Assembly (NCBI GenBank): GCA_035949055.1
Contig: DASZIO010000037.1
Location: 49,950-113,949 of the forward strand
DNA length: 64,000 bases
Direction: 5' to 3'
Source: Bog-756 sp035949055
GTDB taxonomy: Bacteria > Actinomycetota > Acidimicrobiia > Acidimicrobiales > RAAP-2
Below the pieces are notes generated by a model. The model did not search any database. It saw only the letters and a program-made list of their open reading frames with translations, and was not told the origin of the DNA. Shown here one piece after another: positions 41,817-49,819 of the stretch. Within the stretch, counting starts at the first letter, position 1. Each line of letters starts with the position of its first letter. A program made the translations under genes and the position numbers.

Positions 41817-42301
41817 TGCCGTCCGTATCGACGTCTTCGCCAACGGTCTCGCCTGAGTCGCACCGGCTGCTGTCTCTCCAGCGATTGTGGAGCATCGCCC
41901 TTCTCGGCGTACCGGAGTCACCTGGCCCTGTTCGTGTCGGCATCGTTCTGGCCATGGTGATCGGGGCGGCCACGATCGGTGCATCCGGCGCGATCCATCT
42001 TCATTTGTGGCTTTCCGGTTATCGCAACGTGCCACGAATCGGTCCTCTGTTCCTGGCCCAGTCCATCTCCGGGTTCGTCCTGGCGATCGTCATCGTCGTC
42101 CTTCGCCGGATGATCGCAGTGGTGGCCGGGGCGGTCTTCCTAGCGGCCAGTGTGATCGGCCTGGTGTTGAGCGCCACCGTCGGGTTCTTGGGAATTCATG
42201 ACGGGTTGGGTGTGCCCTGGGCCACAAATTCGATCATCGTGGAATTGGTCGGGTTCGTCGTGCTGGGCGCCTGCAGCCTGGCCATGGTGCGACGACACTG
42301 A
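41816..42301 (+). CDS. Four-helix membrane protein, unknown function
   Basis: From GTG 41816 (overlapping the previous stop) the product is 161 residues. Four hydrophobic helices (about 38-62, 70-92, 96-120 and 130-155) enclose a conserved-looking first loop, SGAIHLHLWLSGYRNVP, whose His residues could bind metal. The first 30 residues are polar. Homologous small membrane proteins with an IHLxLW loop occur in Actinobacteria without a known role. It lies between two lipoprotein genes and overlaps the next by four bases. Confidence 0.6.
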   Translation: MPSVSTSSPTVSPESHRLLSLQRLWSIALLGVPESPGPVRVGIVLAMVIGAATIGASGAIHLHLWLSGYRNVPRIGPLFLAQSISGFVLAIVIVVLRRMIAVVAGAVFLAASVIGLVLSATVGFLGIHDGLGVPWATNSIIVELVGFVVLGACSLAMVRRH

Positions 42302-42822
42302 GGCGAAAGGGGCTGGGGCTGGTCTTCGCCGCCGCCGTCCTGACGGCGTGCAGCACGGGCTCGACTCAAGTCGACGCATTCGGGCTCACCGTCGGGCAAC
42401 CGATCACCCGCAACGAGCTGGCCGCCCACCCGGAATCTCACCTCTACTACCCTGGTTCGACCCTGGTCCGCGAGGTGGGTTCGAACCAGACACCCAATGA
42501 GAAGGGTGAGCCCAATCCCGCCTATGCCGGCGCCATCCTGACCGCTCCGGTCACCCCCGCCGCGCTCTATGCCTTCTACCGGAAGCAGCTCGAGGCCCGG
42601 GGGTTCCACAGCGTGGACGACTATCACCTCTCCACCCAAGTCTCCGGCCAGGCTTGGGAGGTGGATCAACGCGTCCAGGTCCAGATCGGTGTGTTCGATC
42701 CGACGTTGTTCGAGGCCGATCAGCCCAGTGGGAGCGCCGTCCGACCTGGGCACTTGTTCTACGAGGAGGTACTGGTCGGCTATCTCAACCATCCGAAGGG
42801 CGACGCGCAGCGACCGACGTAG
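42298..42822 (+). CDS. Lipoprotein with an apparent CTG start
   Basis: The frame gives about 174 residues: LRRKGLGLVFAAAVLTACSTGS is a signal peptide ending in the lipobox LTAC, and a globular part follows (HLYYPGSTLVREVGSNQ, AALYAFYRKQLEARGFHSVDDY). The domain resembles small exported proteins with a repeated YPGA/T-type strand. No ATG, GTG or TTG lies before the signal peptide in this frame. The CTG at 42298 overlaps the upstream TGA as CTGA and could be the start; a downstream GTG at 42475 would remove the signal. If the CTG is real, it is translationally coupled. Confidence 0.5.
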   Translation: MRRKGLGLVFAAAVLTACSTGSTQVDAFGLTVGQPITRNELAAHPESHLYYPGSTLVREVGSNQTPNEKGEPNPAYAGAILTAPVTPAALYAFYRKQLEARGFHSVDDYHLSTQVSGQAWEVDQRVQVQIGVFDPTLFEADQPSGSAVRPGHLFYEEVLVGYLNHPKGDAQRPT

Positions 42823-42939
42823 AATTTTGGACGCAGCTCGACGGCAGTTCTTAGTTGTCACCGGGGACAGGCCGTGAGATCCTCCTGAGAGTCCCACTGG
42901 GAGGTCCGCCTCCAGATGTCACGCTGAACGGGGGTTGGC

Positions 42940-43881
42940 ATGAGTGGACCCGTTGATGCGAGGGACATGCCGGCCAGGGAGGAGTTGGCCACGGCGGAGG
43001 TGCGGGTGGTCGACGTCAGTGAAAGCCGGTTGGCCGAGGTCGGCTCCGTTGAGGTTCGTCGGGCCCTACCCAACCGGAGAAGACGGACGGTCGGTGCCTG
43101 GTGCTTCTGCGATCACTTCGGACCGACACGACAAACGCACGAGCACGGGATCGACATCGGGCCGCATCCCCACATGGGTCTTCAGACCGTGACATGGCTG
43201 CTGGCCGGGGAGGTGGTGCACCGTGACAGCCTCGGCTCCGAGCAGATCATCCGGCCCGGGCAACTCAACCTGATGACCGCCGGACACGGTGTGGCGCACT
43301 CGGAGGAGGGCACCGGTCGGTACCACGGCACGGTCCATGGCTTGCAGTTGTGGGTGGCCCAGCCTTCCGCCACCCGCCAAGGGCCGGCCGCCTTCGAGCA
43401 CCACGGCGAGCTGGAGAAGGTCGATCTCGAGAACTGCGAGGCGACGATCTTGGTGGGAGAACTGGCCGGCTCGATCTCCGGCGCGCGCCGAGACACTGAC
43501 CACATCGGAGCCGACCTCTCACTACGGCAAGGGCACACAACGATCCCCCTGGTGCGAGTCTTCGAATACGCCCTGGTGGTGACCGAGGGTGGCGTGACGA
43601 CGGAGGGAAAGGACGTACGTCCCGGCCACCTCGCCCATCTCGGCACGGGCAGGGATGAGCTGACGATGAGGAGTGACGGCGGGAGTCGAGTCCTGCTGCT
43701 CGGGGGAACACCGTTCCCCGAGAGGGTGCTGATGTGGTGGAACTTCGTAGCCCGCACGAGGGACGAGATCGACGCCGCTCGCGAGGACTGGGCCGACGAT
43801 TCCGACCGCTTCGGCCACGTCGCTTCGCCGCTCCCGAGGATCGAAGTGGATTCGCCGTGGTGGGCGCTGAAGTCACCATGA
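42940..43881 (+). CDS. Pirin family protein
   Basis: The 313-residue bicupin has the pirin blocks RRALPNRRRRTVGAWCFCDHFGP, GPHPHMGLQTVTWLLAGEVVHRDSLG (metal-binding His residues) and GQLNLMTAGHGVAHSEEG. Bacterial pirins bind Fe or other metals; some act as quercetinases, others bind partners. A G-rich stretch precedes the ATG at 42940. Its stop overlaps the ATG of a 53-codon gene, so the two are translated together. No flavonoid locus is evident. Confidence 0.88.
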   Translation: MSGPVDARDMPAREELATAEVRVVDVSESRLAEVGSVEVRRALPNRRRRTVGAWCFCDHFGPTRQTHEHGIDIGPHPHMGLQTVTWLLAGEVVHRDSLGSEQIIRPGQLNLMTAGHGVAHSEEGTGRYHGTVHGLQLWVAQPSATRQGPAAFEHHGELEKVDLENCEATILVGELAGSISGARRDTDHIGADLSLRQGHTTIPLVRVFEYALVVTEGGVTTEGKDVRPGHLAHLGTGRDELTMRSDGGSRVLLLGGTPFPERVLMWWNFVARTRDEIDAAREDWADDSDRFGHVASPLPRIEVDSPWWALKSP

Positions 43882-44039
43882 ACACCGGCCGCCACCGCGA
43901 GTCCGCCAGACCGGAAGAGCGCCGGCGGCGTACCGATGAGGTGTTCAACGACTCTTCGACCAACCGCGTCATGCGGGTCTGGCTCGACGAGTCGGGCGAG
44001 CGGCACTACGTGGCCGAGGCAGAACGGCCGGCTATCTGA
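43878..44039 (+). CDS. 53-residue protein coupled to pirin
   Basis: The ATG at 43878 overlaps the pirin stop (ATGA). The product is charged (RHRESARPEERRRRTDEV) and ends RVMRVWLDESGERHYVAEAE, a pattern of short actinobacterial hypothetical proteins. No membrane segment is present. The coupling supports it being real. Confidence 0.5.
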   Translation: MNTGRHRESARPEERRRRTDEVFNDSSTNRVMRVWLDESGERHYVAEAERPAI

Positions 44040-44071
44040 ACACCTTCACAGCCGCGCCCGAGCTGCGGTTT

Positions 44072-44101
44072 ACCCGCCTCCAACTGTGTTGACCCGCCTC
44101 C
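44072..44101. repeat. Direct repeat ACCCGCCTCC x2, 20 bp apart
   Basis: ACCCGCCTCC occurs at 44072-44081 and 44092-44101, two helical turns apart, just before TACGCT (44103-44108), a likely -10 for the SDR gene at 44125. The arrangement suggests an activator or repressor site. Confidence 0.4.
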
Positions 44102-44124
44102 GTACGCTGTGAGAGCCTCACGCC

Positions 44125-44892
44125 GTGAGACGACTAGAGGACAAGGTGGTCGTGGTGGCGGGTGGTGCGGGCGGGATCGGCACCGTCACCTGTCGGCGCC
44201 TGGCGAGCGAAGGAGCCGCCGTGGTGGTAGGCGACCTGAACGCGGGGGGCGCCTCGGCGGTGGCCGATTCCATCACTGCCGAGGGTGGCCGGGCACTGGC
44301 CGTTCACACGGACATAGCCGATGAGTCCTCGGTCGGCGAACTGTTCCGAAGAGCGACCGAGCACTTTGGCGGCATCGACGGTGTGCACGCCAATGCGGCC
44401 GACCTCTCCCCCGCCACCATCGGGGGCGATACCGACGCCGTCTCCATGCAGTTGGACCTCTTCGACCACATCCTGGCCGTCAATCTTCGCGGTCACTTCC
44501 TCTGCACCCGAAGTGCGGTGCCCGCCCTGCTCGCCCGGGGCGGCGGCAGCCTCGTGTACACCGCTTCGGCCGCCGCCTTCCTCGGGGAGCCGGCGCGTCC
44601 GGCCTACGCCATCGCCAAAGCGGGGGTCTGTGCCCTCGTGCGCCATGTCGCCACCAAATGGGGTCGAGACCGAATTCGGGCCAACGCGGTCGCGCCCGGC
44701 CTGGTCGTCACGCCGATGATCGCCGCCGCCGGGGCCGAGGAGATCCTGGCCCGCTCGCTCCGTCATACCCGGAGCTGGCGCCTGGGAGAGCCCGCGGACA
44801 TTGGGGCCATGGTCGCCCATCTGATGTCGGACGAGGCCCAGTGGATCAACGGTCAGGTGATCAGCGTGGACGGCGGAACGGTGCTCCACTGA
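44125..44892 (+). CDS. SDR family oxidoreductase
   Basis: The 255-residue classical short-chain dehydrogenase has the cofactor loop VVVVAGGAGGIGTVTC, GGIDGVHANAAD in place of the usual NNAG-containing strand, Ser in LVYTASAAAFLG, the catalytic YAIAK and the C-terminal GQVISVDGGT. HANAADLS replaces the common NNAG. The GTG at 44125 follows a TACGCT and a pair of direct repeats. The substrate is unknown. Confidence 0.87.
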   Translation: MRRLEDKVVVVAGGAGGIGTVTCRRLASEGAAVVVGDLNAGGASAVADSITAEGGRALAVHTDIADESSVGELFRRATEHFGGIDGVHANAADLSPATIGGDTDAVSMQLDLFDHILAVNLRGHFLCTRSAVPALLARGGGSLVYTASAAAFLGEPARPAYAIAKAGVCALVRHVATKWGRDRIRANAVAPGLVVTPMIAAAGAEEILARSLRHTRSWRLGEPADIGAMVAHLMSDEAQWINGQVISVDGGTVLH

Positions 44893-44979
44893 TCTGGCCG
44901 GGCCCGTCCAGATGCGGGCCGTTCCCACCCCCGAGCCCATAGGCCCAACCCGGCATCCCGGCTACCGCAGCTGACGCAG

Positions 44980-45771
44980 CTACCGCGTGAGCGTCATGGG
45001 GCTCGAAGTGGCGGGAGCCCGGGTGGGGCCCAGAAAAATTTGGCCCGGTGGGGCGGCCGACCCGTTGATGCTGAGGTTGAACGTGGCATGGCACGCATCA
45101 TTGGAGGCGAAATTGATCCCGTCGAGGTAGCCACCATTGACGAAGCGGAACTGGATCGCGTTGGGAGCGGTCTGGGACGCCCTGTCTACGTGCTCCAACT
45201 TCAGTCTGCTCAGACCACTGAACGTCCCATCCGTGGTGATGGTCCCACTGAATACCTGGCCGGAAGAGCCCGGATGGGTCGCGTAGAGCGTCCAGTCGTT
45301 GTTGACCTCCCCGACGTAGATCCCTTGGGGATAGTGGAGATGAACCGTCGGGGCGCCTGTCACAGCGTTGGGCCACGGAGATGATGGTGCGCAATGGCAG
45401 GTGCTGAGTAGTCCATGCCGATATCCCACCATCTTGCGCAACGGCGGACCAACCAGGGCATCGGCCTGCAAACGGCCCACATGGTCGCACACACTCGGAT
45501 AGGGCACGGACAGAACGCCTGAGGTGCCGGTCGCCGTGCCGACCACGGGCTGGCCCGGCATGTCCGGCTCGTCGACGAACAGCACCCAATTGCACCGAGT
45601 GAAACGCGCACTCTGCCGGCAGGGCGAAGTGGGAAGGGTCATGGTGACCATGCGCGCCTGATCGTCGAATTTGATGTGGACGAACTGCGAGTCGGCCGCC
45701 CCTGCCGGCGTGGGTTGAGCCACGAGCAACAGGGTGACCACTGCCAGTGCGGGACCCAACCATCGTCTCAT
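44980..45771 (-). CDS. Secreted Cys-containing protein, unknown function
   Basis: The ATG at 45771 has GGAAGGAGG upstream, one of the best ribosome sites in the window. The 263-residue product starts with a signal peptide (about 1-25, ending AGAA). The mature part has six Cys (51, 60, 95, 125, 127 and one near 229) that could form disulphides, plus a jelly-roll-like C-terminal region (FSGTITTDGTFSGLSRLKLEH). I recognise no named family. Confidence 0.68.
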   Translation of the reverse strand: MRRWLGPALAVVTLLLVAQPTPAGAADSQFVHIKFDDQARMVTMTLPTSPCRQSARFTRCNWVLFVDEPDMPGQPVVGTATGTSGVLSVPYPSVCDHVGRLQADALVGPPLRKMVGYRHGLLSTCHCAPSSPWPNAVTGAPTVHLHYPQGIYVGEVNNDWTLYATHPGSSGQVFSGTITTDGTFSGLSRLKLEHVDRASQTAPNAIQFRFVNGGYLDGINFASNDACHATFNLSINGSAAPPGQIFLGPTRAPATSSPMTLTR

Positions 45772-46393
45772 GGTGCCCTCCTTCCGCTAAGACGGGTATC
45801 GACCACAAATCGGGGGCCTTTAAGGATTTGCGCGAAGCGGCGGCGATAAGAAGTGGTGCACCTCGAGGTCCGCCATAAGAGTCCTTGACTCCCCATTGAC
45901 TTTCACGCACCGCCCATCCGCCCCCCCTCCTTGGAGGGGGCCGCGAAGGGACCGGCTCGGTGCTCCATCGTCGGCTTCATCTCGGGCCTGTGCCGCGACG
46001 GCAGACCGCCCGAATGCCACTGAGGAGCGGCGCCGTCGAGGCCTTACTGGTGTCGATCCGACGATCCATGCGGCGTGCCGTCCCCTGTCCTCACAGATGA
46101 CTCAAGCGACGGGGATTGCGTCATTGGTGAGGAGGAACTGAATGAGTCGCGCTCGAGGCAGTCAGTGGTTGGACTCCTCCGGCGTCGCTGCTCAATGCCA
46201 GTCCGGCGGGTGCTACGTCCTCGGCCTTCCAGGCCACGCAGACCTGGGGCCCCGCTCCAGATTCCGGCATCTGCATTTCGCCGGTGACCGCTGACTACTC
46301 GTCCACCGGCGTGTCATTGGCGTCAGTATGGGACGGGCGACGCGCCCGGCGGTCACCGTGCAGGTTCAGCGATGTGGGCAGTTGTCATGATCG
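45772..46393. other. Gap of about 620 bases without an assignable gene
   Basis: No frame has both a good start and a recognised product. GAGGAGG before an ATG at 46141 gives only a 50-codon frame. In another frame (about 46144-46430) the + strand reads SLLNASPAGATSSAFQATQ and so on without a start, perhaps the residue of a secreted protein. DNA here is less GC-rich than to the left. Confidence 0.35.
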
Positions 46394-47173
46394 TTACCTT
46401 GCGCCGCCAATAGGAATGGGAATGACGCTCACCGTGACTCCACCTTCGTCGACGACGACTTGTGAGAAGGCAGAACCCGGAAGTTTGTGGAACTCGGCTC
46501 GGGCCAGCACATCCATCCGATAGGCGACCGATGGCGAGACCCACACGGGTATCGAGGCGACGGCACCGAGTCCTTCGTGATGGTTGTGGCCACAAAGCAC
46601 CACACGGACATCTGACCCGGCGATCGCATCTGCCAAGGCCTCGGGCTCCCGAAGCCTGAGGTGGGACATGGGTTTGACCGGGGATGGAATCGGAGGATGG
46701 TGCAGAGCGAGAACGGTGCCGCCCGGCGCGGGTGTCGCCAAGGTGTCCCGAAGGAATCCCAGCGTCTCGTGCGTGAGTGCCCCGAACTCCTCACCGGGAA
46801 CGACCGAATCCAGGCAGACGACTCTGAGATCACCGCACCAATAGACCTGATTGATGGTCTCCCATGTCGGGGCTGAATGAAGGAGGTGACGGCGGAACGG
46901 GGGGTGAGCGTCATGGTTGCCAGGTAAATAGGCGACGCTTGCGCCGGTCGATGCCGCCACTGCGTCCATGATTTCAGCCAAGTCCTCGTAGCACTCGGGG
47001 TCACCTGTGTCGGCGAGGTCGCCCGTGAGGATGAAGAGGTCGGGTTCAAGCCCGGCGTCGATCACCAGGGAAAGCCCAGCACAGAGGTTGTCGCGCGGCC
47101 GTACCCCCGGTAGCAGCATTCCCCCGCCGGTGAGATGGATGTCGGATATTTGGATGAGTAGTCGCTCAGGCAA
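46394..47173 (-). CDS. Metallophosphoesterase, CpdA-like cyclic nucleotide phosphodiesterase
   Basis: The 259-residue enzyme has all blocks of the calcineurin-like fold: QISDIHLTGGG, LTGDLADTGDP, LPGNHDAHPPF, ALHHPPIPSP and LCGHNHHEGLG. These give the di-metal site of CpdA/Rv0805-type 3',5'-cAMP phosphodiesterases, and the size is right. The start is TTG 47173, with AAGGGG 6 bases upstream. It lies among two cyclase genes (40080 and 48248), which favours a role in lowering cAMP. Broader phosphodiesterase activity is possible. Confidence 0.87.
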   Translation of the reverse strand: MPERLLIQISDIHLTGGGMLLPGVRPRDNLCAGLSLVIDAGLEPDLFILTGDLADTGDPECYEDLAEIMDAVAASTGASVAYLPGNHDAHPPFRRHLLHSAPTWETINQVYWCGDLRVVCLDSVVPGEEFGALTHETLGFLRDTLATPAPGGTVLALHHPPIPSPVKPMSHLRLREPEALADAIAGSDVRVVLCGHNHHEGLGAVASIPVWVSPSVAYRMDVLARAEFHKLPGSAFSQVVVDEGGVTVSVIPIPIGGAR

Positions 47174-47485
47174 GCGATCCCCTTCGTTCGGGTGCTCCAG
47201 AGGTCAGTCAGTCAGCCGGCCCGTTGACTCCGATCAGGTTGCCCCCTGATCGACGACCGGATCGGCCATTGAGCCTCAAATCCCAACGACGGTCCCGATC
47301 AGAGTGGTGAGGAACTTGGCGAGACCGGTCAGCGTCAGGCAGAAGGCCAGGAGTCACTCCTTGAACCTTCAGAGCCATTCACAGACGATAGTGAGGCCGA
47401 GGCTCGTGTGCCCGCCTACACCGCGCCGGTCACCCCATCCCCACACCCAGGACGCACTGGAAGAGCTGCCCGCGCACGTCCCTGA
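47174..47485. other. Gap of about 310 bases
   Basis: No gene, repeat or clear hairpin was seen. It separates the phosphodiesterase from an unrelated hypothetical gene. Confidence 0.4.
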
Positions 47486-48067
47486 TCAGCGATCGGCAGT
47501 GGGAAGATCGTTGGCGAACTCGATGAACGGTTCCGGCGGCAAGTACTCGGCCGGGATGTCCTCTGGATGCTGGTAGAAGTCGACGTCGAAGACATTGGAG
47601 ACACCGGAAGCCTGGACGATGCCCGTAAGCCCGGCGTCAATGCCGGCCAGGAAGGCTTGCTTCCCGTCGGTGGCACCCGAGACAAGCGACTCGTAGGTTT
47701 CTTTGGAAACCCGGGCAGTCAGGCTGTAGGAGCACCCGTCCGCTGTCTCGCCAACGCGACGACCGATCATGCAGTGCCGTTTGCCGTCGTCGATGGCATA
47801 AACAGCTGCATCACCAGTGCCGACACAAACCCGGATGCGGTCCGGATGCCCGAAGAGGTGTGGCCACTGCTCGTGCCGACGGTCCTTCATGGCCCAGAGC
47901 GGGCTCGGGGGAATCACACCTTCCGGCTCGTCCTCCTCCAGCGGTGTTGCGTCGGTGGGGGCGGTCACAGGAAAGGTCGATGCCTCGGTCTCCGGAGTGA
48001 AGTGGAGCTGTCCGTCGTCCCGGGACTGAAATGTCCCGACATCTCGTGGTTCTTCTCTATCAGCCAT
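47486..48067 (-). CDS. Hypothetical 193-residue protein
   Basis: AGAGGA precedes the ATG at 48067. The N-terminal half is acidic and Pro-rich (EEDEPEGVIPPSPLWAM). A central part reads RIRVCVGTGDAAVYAIDDGKRHCMIGRRVG, and the C-terminus is acidic with aromatic residues (FDVDFYQHPEDIPAEYLPPEPF). There is no signal peptide or membrane segment. I do not recognise a domain. Confidence 0.55.
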   Translation of the reverse strand: MADREEPRDVGTFQSRDDGQLHFTPETEASTFPVTAPTDATPLEEDEPEGVIPPSPLWAMKDRRHEQWPHLFGHPDRIRVCVGTGDAAVYAIDDGKRHCMIGRRVGETADGCSYSLTARVSKETYESLVSGATDGKQAFLAGIDAGLTGIVQASGVSNVFDVDFYQHPEDIPAEYLPPEPFIEFANDLPTADR

Positions 48068-48247
48068 CGCTGGGTCCTCTCATTGGGAGGCCGCACAGTT
48101 GAGTGCGGCCCGAGTCCGATGCTCGCTGCCGGCCGCGATCGTGGTGCCACTCTGCCGGACATACCGCGCCGGTGCGTTCGAGGGTGCCCCGAACCACGTA
48201 AGGCGGTTTGGCGCACCCGTCGTTCTTGCGCCGGGAGCTTCCTTCAG

Positions 48248-49600
48248 TCATCGAGCGATCGGAACCGCATGAGCCGGAACGTTTACGGCGAAAAGGCGCC
48301 ACATCCCCGGCACGCCTTTGAGTTCGTGCTCGCCACGGTCTGCGAACCCGAGGCCGGACCCAGCCACGAGATCGGTCACGGTGCGCGAGACCAGCACCTG
48401 ACTCGCCTCTGCGAGCGCAGCGACTCTCGCTCCGATATGAACTCCAATGCCGCCGAGGTCACTGCCTCTCCGTACGCACTCACCGGTGTGGACTCCGGCG
48501 CGCAACTCGATGCCGAGTGATCGGACCGCCTCGGATGCGGCCATTGCGCACTCCACCGCCCGGGCTGGACCGTCAAATGCAGCGAGGAATCCGTCTCCGG
48601 TTGTCTTGATCTCTTCACCGCGGAACCGGTCGAGCAGGCGACGCAGGACATCGTCATGGTGGTCGAGAAGGTCGCGCCAGCGCTGATCGCCCAAATCAGC
48701 AGCTCGACGCGTGGAGTCGACAATGTCGGTGAAGAGGACAGTGGTCAGGATTCGCTCGGGATTGGGCGCCGGTCGATGTCCCGTCAGAAACTCCTCGATC
48801 TCATCGAAGGGCCCGGCCTCGTCCTCGCGAATCGTCAGGTGATCCTCGCTGGCCAGTTCGATGTAACGAGCACCGGGGATGTGCTCGGCGAGGTATTGGC
48901 CATGCTCCACCGATATGACCGAATCACCAGCGCCATGCACGACGACCGTCGGGACGCCAATCGTCGGCAGGACCGGTCGCACGTCGATGGCGGCAACCAT
49001 CTCGACGATGCCCACCATCGCACTTGGGCTGGCACCGTTGCGCTCGTAGCGGGCGAACTGGTCCCGCATCGCCGGGTCGTCGGCCGCACTGGGGAAGAAG
49101 TTGGCCACGACTGATCCCGTGCCCCACTGCTCCTCGAACGCCGCGATGATGGGCGCAACCGCCTCCGGCGGGTAGCCGAATGGTTGGTCGGGAGATTGGA
49201 CCAGTCGGGCAAAGGAGCCTTGCAGCACCAGCGCCGAGGTGCGTGTCGGATACGTTGCAGCGAAGAGTATGCACATCGGCCCGCCTTCTGAGATCCCCCA
49301 GAGCGCGGCGCGGTCGACGCCCACGGCATCCATCACAGCCCGCACGTCGTCCATCCGCTGCTCGAGTGTGGGAACTCCGACCGCCCGATCGGACAGACCA
49401 GTTCCCCGCTTGTCGAATGAAATGACCCGGGCGAAGGACCCAATCTTTCGCATCGCAGGACCGGAGAACGGCATGTCCCACGCCAACTCGACATTGGAGA
49501 CGAATCCAGGGACTAGAACCACGTCGAGAGGTCCATCGCCCGAGACCTGGTACGCGATGTGGACATCCCCGCTCTTGGCGTAGCGAGTCTCGGGCATCAC
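48248..49600 (-). CDS. Alpha/beta hydrolase fused to an adenylate/guanylate cyclase domain
   Basis: The 450-residue protein has an N-terminal alpha/beta hydrolase (about 1-270: VVLVPGFVSNVELAWDMP, ALWGISEGGPMCILFAA with Ser in GISEGG, and a C-terminal ASEDHLTI His) and a C-terminal class III cyclase domain (about 285-440: LFTDIVDSTRRAADLGD, EEIKTTGDGFLAAFD, VHTGEC, GGIGVHIGARVAALAE). Such fusions are common in Actinobacteria. HIGARV replaces the usual N-x-A-x-R pattern, so activity is less certain than for the 40080 cyclase. It may produce cAMP in response to a small ligand. It starts at the codon at 49600. Confidence 0.85.
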   Translation of the reverse strand: MMPETRYAKSGDVHIAYQVSGDGPLDVVLVPGFVSNVELAWDMPFSGPAMRKIGSFARVISFDKRGTGLSDRAVGVPTLEQRMDDVRAVMDAVGVDRAALWGISEGGPMCILFAATYPTRTSALVLQGSFARLVQSPDQPFGYPPEAVAPIIAAFEEQWGTGSVVANFFPSAADDPAMRDQFARYERNGASPSAMVGIVEMVAAIDVRPVLPTIGVPTVVVHGAGDSVISVEHGQYLAEHIPGARYIELASEDHLTIREDEAGPFDEIEEFLTGHRPAPNPERILTTVLFTDIVDSTRRAADLGDQRWRDLLDHHDDVLRRLLDRFRGEEIKTTGDGFLAAFDGPARAVECAMAASEAVRSLGIELRAGVHTGECVRRGSDLGGIGVHIGARVAALAEASQVLVSRTVTDLVAGSGLGFADRGEHELKGVPGMWRLFAVNVPAHAVPIAR

Positions 49601-49819
49601 AACCGCCAGCCTTCACCAACTAACAAATCGGGTCAATACCTGCGGCCGGACGGACGCAAGCGGAGGAATATGGCCGGCGACAGCCTCCGCCGCTCGCATT
49701 TCCAATAGACATTGGCTCGGGACTTACGCACAACGTCTCGGGTTCGGCGGAAGACCCTTGCTACGACGAGTCCAGCACACGGACGCCATCGGAGGTAACC
49801 GCGAGGGCCTTGAGACCCA

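Noticed and set aside
42475..42500. tRNA-like GGTTCGAAC
   Set aside because: It lies inside the lipoprotein frame with no acceptor or anticodon stems around it.
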